From Candidatus Apopatosoma intestinale (GTDB taxonomy: Bacteria; Bacillota; Clostridia; Oscillospirales; CAG-272): DNA of 9,674 nucleotides. The notes below the pieces were generated by a model, which saw only the letters and a list, made by a program, of their open reading frames with translations, ran no database searches and was not told the origin of the DNA. Shown in pieces: positions 6,357-9,674 of the stretch (its first letter is position 1; the number at the start of each line of letters is the position of its first letter). Location: assembly GCA_018064545.1 (NCBI GenBank), contig JAGHUY010000163.1, positions 1 to 9,674 on the forward strand, in the 5' to 3' direction. The position numbers and the translations under genes were made by a program.

Positions 6357-8840
6357 TTAAATATATATTTTGGAAATAAGCCACATCGGAATCATCCAGA
6401 ACAACTGGTAGATGGCCGGATAGAGCGGTCTCATAATATCGGAATGCCCAGTGACGATGACCAGACCCATCAGAACGGCACCGACGATCACGGAAATCAG
6501 CTTAATGGCCAAATTGGTCTTGGAAATGCTGATCAGGCGATCACAGGTGATCCACGTTTTGGCAAGCCCCTTGGCATCCTGCGTGGAAACGATACTGCCG
6601 GTATATGCGGAGATCCGTTCCTGCTCATCGGCCGAAAGCATCGGCTTCAAAATCTTGACCGGATAGGTGGCGGGATCTAATTTGCTCTTGGAAAGGATCA
6701 TATTATCCAATCCCGGGTCTGCCGTCGTAATGGCGGTGCAGATTCCCTGCTGAGCGAGATGTCTTACAATATAAATAAAATCGGAAGAAGCGTTGTACTG
6801 GATATAGAATTTTGCCACGATAAAGTCATCCATGGCGAGATACAGGATCCGTTTGTTGGAATCACCGTCATAGAGTTCATCGCCCGGCTCGTATGTAGTG
6901 TTGAAACACTGAGCATCCATGTAGGACGGCTGTCCGACAAAGACGTGATGACCGTCCACCAACGCATCGACGCCGAGTTCGGAAAGTTCCCCGATCTCCA
7001 CGTTATCGGATGCGGTCCCGTCCAAAGCGGCTTTGCGGAATACCGTGGCAAGCGGGCCGCCGATCTTGGAGTAGACGCTGGACGCCAGATAAATCACTTT
7101 TTCAATGCTCTGATTCTCATAGACCTTGACACTGCGGATTCTCAGACGATCCGGCGGGAAAGCCAAATCATCGGGAACCGAGAGGACGGAAGCGTTTTCA
7201 TACTCATCCGGAGTCGTGTCACCGAGGATCGCCGATCCCTGCGAATAGGCACGGATGGTGGCGAGATACGTTGAATAGGCAAAGGAGATAAAAGCGGAAA
7301 CGGGAGCGCAGATCAAAAACGTAACGTACATATTGGTGACGCTTTGATAGACGCTTTCCCCCGCTACTCTCAGCGATACGATCAGCGCGGCAACAGACAG
7401 GAGGAAACTGAACGGGATCAAGAAATTCAAGCATTTTTTCGCCTTGGGATAACCGGCTTTGCGGGCAAAGAAACCGTCCACAAATCCGACAGTCTTCAAA
7501 CGGTATACGTCGGAAGAATCGGTAATCATGTTGCCGAATTCCATTCTTTCGGCTTCGCTGCCTTCCCGGGTCAGGCGTGAGAGAACGAATTTTTTCTTGC
7601 GGGAAGAGATAATATTGAAGGAATAAATCTCTTTGCGAAGTCCGAAAAACAGAGAAAGTGTACTGAAAAATACGCAAATGGCAAACGTCACGTTGTAGAG
7701 ATACAGGTCCACATAGGAGTCCACCAAGAGTGCCGTAATGGTCGTGGCGACAGAGAGAAGGAACATAAACGCCGTGATGCTGTCGCAGTCGGTTTTGAAA
7801 TGTGCCAAAGACACAATTCCGGCAATGATACGATCAATGGCAAAGAACGCGCAAAGGAACGTAACGCCGAAATCCAGCAAGACGTAATTGGTCATGCCCA
7901 GAATCGTGCGGATCGACGGAACCGCTTCCAGAATCAGAAGAGCGGCGGCGAAGAACGCGGAGAAGAAAAGACGAAGTTTTACGAGCGTGTATTTCTTCTT
8001 GAACGTATCAAAGATACCGACGTTCTGCTCCGGTTCCGTGTATTCAAATGCCTCTTCTTTCTCTTCTTTCGGCTCTACGGTGGCATTGGCCGAACCGTTC
8101 TGAATGGAGGAAACGTCGATCTGCTCCGTCGCGTTCAGCGCATATTCATCAAAAATCTGTTCCGGCTGATCTTTGCTGTCCAGTTTGCGCGGGTCAAGCC
8201 CGAAAGACATCATGATCTCCGTATCCATGGCTCTCTCGCCGGTATCGGTCTTATCGTCCGTTTCGATCTCTTCGGCGGGATGCACGGTAATATCGGGTTC
8301 ATAGGCGTGAATGCTCTCGGTATTGTCAAGATGCTCGACCAATTCCTCTTGATAGGGCTTTTCGGCTTCTACACGAATATTCACTTTTTCGTCACCGATG
8401 TCGACCGGAACCGACATTTCTTTGGTATAAGCAAGGGAATCCAATACTTCAAAAAGGTTCTGCTTCTCCTCTTCCGATTCGACAGCAGGAGTTTCTTCCT
8501 CTTCGGTGACTTCAGGAACGGGAGTCTCTTCCTCTTCAGCTACTTTCTCGATGGGAGATTCTTCCACTTCGGCGACTTCTTCGATGGGGGTTTCTTCCTC
8601 GACGGCTTCGGGGACAGGAGTCTCTTCCTCTTTGACGGCTTCCTCAATGGGAGTCTCTTCCTCTTCGGCGGCTTCCTCGATGGGAGTCTCCTCTTCGGAA
8701 ACCTGCTCCGCTTCATCCGAAGCCGGCTTTTCATCAGGGAATGATTCTCCGGCAAGCTGATTGGTCAACAGTTCGATCAGACCGGTCGTAGAAAAGTCCT
8801 CATTCATCTTTTTCTTGGGCGGATTGCTGTTGTTCGCCAT
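6357..8840 (-). CDS. Membrane protein resembling a P1B-type ATPase that has lost its catalytic motifs, with acidic repeat N-terminus
   Basis: An 827-residue protein whose family I cannot name. Residues 1-275 are polar and acidic, with seven EETPIEEA-like repeats (about 48-122). Eight hydrophobic segments follow in a 4+2+2 order (about 289-308, 317-345, 355-374, 377-400; 470-492, 502-524; 778-798, 807-823), the layout of heavy-metal P1B ATPases. After segment 6, C511-A-P513 and AYSQGSAILG (531-540) sit where CPC and a GILIKG-type motif are expected. About 20 residues on, where DKTGTLT should stand, the sequence is SVPDDLAFP (554-562). GGPLATVF (594-601) replaces the SEHPLARA motif, and GVDALVDGHHVFVG (623-636) matches the GVxxxVDGxxVxVG stretch. 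TTAD (705-708) replaces LTGD, and VSTQDAKGLA (751-760) replaces GDGINDAPALA. The loop between segments 4 and 5 is only about 70 residues with no TGE. Hence ATP-driven transport is unlikely; a sensory, scaffold or regulatory role is a guess. GGAGGA lies 6 bases upstream of the ATG. It lies 39 bases after rlmB. Confidence 0.85.
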   Translation of the reverse strand: MANNSNPPKKKMNEDFSTTGLIELLTNQLAGESFPDEKPASDEAEQVSEEETPIEEAAEEEETPIEEAVKEEETPVPEAVEEETPIEEVAEVEESPIEKVAEEEETPVPEVTEEEETPAVESEEEKQNLFEVLDSLAYTKEMSVPVDIGDEKVNIRVEAEKPYQEELVEHLDNTESIHAYEPDITVHPAEEIETDDKTDTGERAMDTEIMMSFGLDPRKLDSKDQPEQIFDEYALNATEQIDVSSIQNGSANATVEPKEEKEEAFEYTEPEQNVGIFDTFKKKYTLVKLRLFFSAFFAAALLILEAVPSIRTILGMTNYVLLDFGVTFLCAFFAIDRIIAGIVSLAHFKTDCDSITAFMFLLSVATTITALLVDSYVDLYLYNVTFAICVFFSTLSLFFGLRKEIYSFNIISSRKKKFVLSRLTREGSEAERMEFGNMITDSSDVYRLKTVGFVDGFFARKAGYPKAKKCLNFLIPFSFLLSVAALIVSLRVAGESVYQSVTNMYVTFLICAPVSAFISFAYSTYLATIRAYSQGSAILGDTTPDEYENASVLSVPDDLAFPPDRLRIRSVKVYENQSIEKVIYLASSVYSKIGGPLATVFRKAALDGTASDNVEIGELSELGVDALVDGHHVFVGQPSYMDAQCFNTTYEPGDELYDGDSNKRILYLAMDDFIVAKFYIQYNASSDFIYIVRHLAQQGICTAITTADPGLDNMILSKSKLDPATYPVKILKPMLSADEQERISAYTGSIVSTQDAKGLAKTWITCDRLISISKTNLAIKLISVIVGAVLMGLVIVTGHSDIMRPLYPAIYQLFWMIPMWLISKIYI
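8475..8693 (-). repeat. Tandem 33-base repeats encoding acidic 11-residue units
   Basis: Seven degenerate copies within the 827-residue gene. The Thr/Ser-Pro dipeptide falls at residues 52, 63, 74, 84, 95, 106 and 117, so the period is 11 residues except one copy of 10. The unit is E-E-T-P-(I/V)-(E/P)-E-(A/V) followed by two to four mostly acidic residues. DNA copies keep the pattern GGAGTCTCTTCCTC on the plus strand, so they arose by duplication. The encoded stretch is expected to be disordered or a charged coil. Confidence 0.88.
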
Positions 8841-8846
8841 ACTAAG

Positions 8847-8852
8847 TCCTCC
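8847..8852 (-). promoter_or_regulatory. Ribosome binding site of the P1B-like membrane protein gene
   Basis: GGAGGA on the minus strand, 6 bases before the ATG at 8840, in the 39-base gap after rlmB. No terminator hairpin is visible in the gap, so the gene is probably read through from rlmB; the gap could also hold a weak promoter, but I see no convincing pair. Confidence 0.75.
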
Positions 8853-8879
8853 GTTTTCTTAATGTAGTATCGGTTACTA

Positions 8880-9659
8880 TTATCGAGTATGTCTAGATTC
8901 TGCCGCGGCAAAGAGCAACACGGACGCGGCCGAAGATACGTTCAAAGAATTGATATGTCCGTACATGGGAATCGAAACACAAAAATCACATTTTTCTTTG
9001 ACCAAACGGGAAACACCGTTTCCTTCACTTCCCAAAACCAAGGCGCACGGGCCGGTCCAGTCGGTTTTCGAATACGGGCTACCGTCCATATCGGCGGCAT
9101 AGACCCAAACGCCGAGTTTTTGAAGTTCTTCGATCGCCGAGGCAATGTTGGACACTCTGGCGATCGGAAGAAGTTCGGCAGCACCGGCGGAAGATTTATA
9201 GACCGTCTGCCCGATCACGGGAGCGTGCCGCTTTCCGATGATCAATCCGTGAGCACCGGCACATTCGGCACTGCGGATGATCGCCCCGATATTATGCGGG
9301 TCTTCCACATCGTCACAAACGACGATCAGCGGCTTTTCTCCTTTTGCCTCGGCCGCCGCCACCATATCGGCAATGCTGACGTACTCTTTCAAAGCGACCA
9401 TGGCCGCAACTCCCTGGTGGGCGTTCCCGGCCGACATCTGATCGAGTTTGCGCTTGTCCACTTCCAAAATCACGATTCCGCGTTTTTTGGCTTCCGAGAA
9501 AATCAGGGAGATAGAACCTTCCCGCTCTCCGCGCTGGAGAAAAATCTTTTCGATCTCTTTCCCGTTTCTGAGCAATTCCAGAACGGGATTTCTACCGACC
9601 ACGATGTTTTCCGCTTCCCCGCTTTCCGGAGAAGCATTGTGATACCGTTTTTCCGTCAT
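8880..9659 (-). CDS. rlmB: 23S rRNA (guanosine-2'-O-)-methyltransferase, RlmB/TrmH family
   Basis: A 259-residue SPOUT (SpoU/TrmH) methyltransferase, the usual length of RlmB, which methylates the ribose of a conserved guanosine (G2251 in E. coli numbering) in the peptidyl-transferase region using S-adenosylmethionine. An N-terminal L30e-like substrate-binding domain (about 18-92) contains VVGRNPVLELL (20-30) and NAHQGVAA (79-86). The catalytic domain has motif 1 DDVEDPHNIGAIIRSAE (116-132; N123, R129), the KSSAGA element (155-160), motif 2 LVLGSEGNGVS (207-217) and motif 3 IPMYGHINSLNVSSA (230-244), which form the trefoil knot and cofactor pocket. All key residues are present. The start has AGGAG 7 bases upstream. 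In many Firmicutes rlmB follows cysS and mrnC; the upstream side lies outside this window. The gene next downstream is the P1B-like membrane protein, on the same strand. Confidence 0.95.
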   Translation of the reverse strand: MTEKRYHNASPESGEAENIVVGRNPVLELLRNGKEIEKIFLQRGEREGSISLIFSEAKKRGIVILEVDKRKLDQMSAGNAHQGVAAMVALKEYVSIADMVAAAEAKGEKPLIVVCDDVEDPHNIGAIIRSAECAGAHGLIIGKRHAPVIGQTVYKSSAGAAELLPIARVSNIASAIEELQKLGVWVYAADMDGSPYSKTDWTGPCALVLGSEGNGVSRLVKEKCDFCVSIPMYGHINSLNVSSAASVLLFAAAESRHTR

Positions 9660-9674
9660 ATTCTCTCCTATTTT

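Noticed and set aside
8475..8693. Regular direct repeats that could be taken for a CRISPR array
   Set aside because: Units are contiguous 33-base coding repeats without unique spacers, kept in frame, and there are no cas genes.
7800..8744. A 314-codon open frame on the plus strand opposite the acidic repeat region
   Set aside because: It is the antisense shadow of the acidic repeats: Glu-rich codons read backwards give a low-complexity protein rich in Phe, Leu, Gly and Asp. It has no good ribosome binding site and no recognisable domain.
6357..8840. Calling the 827-residue protein a working metal-transporting P-type ATPase
   Set aside because: The phosphorylated Asp motif DKTGT, the TGE motif and the GDG of GDGxND are all absent, so an active pump is not supported.

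Overview
The window looks like a chromosomal segment of a low-to-mid GC Gram-positive anaerobe of the class Clostridia, probably a gut-type lineage. The evidence is strong GGAGG-type ribosome binding sites, lipoprotein signal peptides, a class A penicillin-binding protein of clostridial type, a small protein with a BofC-like tail, and a Zur-ZnuACB operon with a Gram-positive style Fur-family operator. I cannot name a species. There are no RNA genes, IS elements, CRISPR arrays or phage genes. The window is densely coded, and no gap between genes reaches 100 bases.

Region 1 (about 15-3413, minus strand) is a compact zinc-uptake operon, read right to left: a Fur-family regulator (zur), a substrate-binding lipoprotein (znuA), an ATPase (znuC), a permease (znuB) and a small cysteine-rich lipoprotein. 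Three of the four junctions are 4-base ATGA overlaps. The fourth, znuA to znuC, has a 9-base gap. Upstream of zur is a promoter (TTGACA, 17 bases, TAGGAT), directly followed by a near-perfect 23-bp palindrome with the AAT-N-ATT core of Fur-family operators. This suggests a zinc-sensing repressor that controls its own gene and the transporter. ZnuA has an acidic loop where zinc-binding homologues usually carry a His-rich one, and lacks one usual metal-ligand histidine. The terminal lipoprotein has two CC pairs in an OB-fold-like sequence.

Region 2 (3424-6351) holds two divergent genes. On the minus strand is a 117-residue membrane-anchored protein with a BofC-like C-terminal domain. On the plus strand is an 806-residue class A penicillin-binding protein with intact transglycosylase and transpeptidase motifs and a cysteine-rich tail. 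Each gene ends in a clear intrinsic terminator, and the one at 6322-6351 is shared with the convergent gene beyond it.

Region 3 (6357-9659, minus strand) holds rlmB, encoding a 23S rRNA 2'-O-ribose methyltransferase, followed 39 bases later by an 827-residue membrane protein. That protein is the most interesting object in the window. After an acidic N-terminus with seven 11-residue repeats, it has the 4+2+2 membrane layout of a P1B-type (heavy-metal) ATPase. It also has recognisable relics of the M4, N-domain and P-domain landmarks, but the phosphorylation motif DKTGT, the TGE motif and the GDG of GDGxND are all gone. I read it as a P-type ATPase pseudoenzyme of unknown role.
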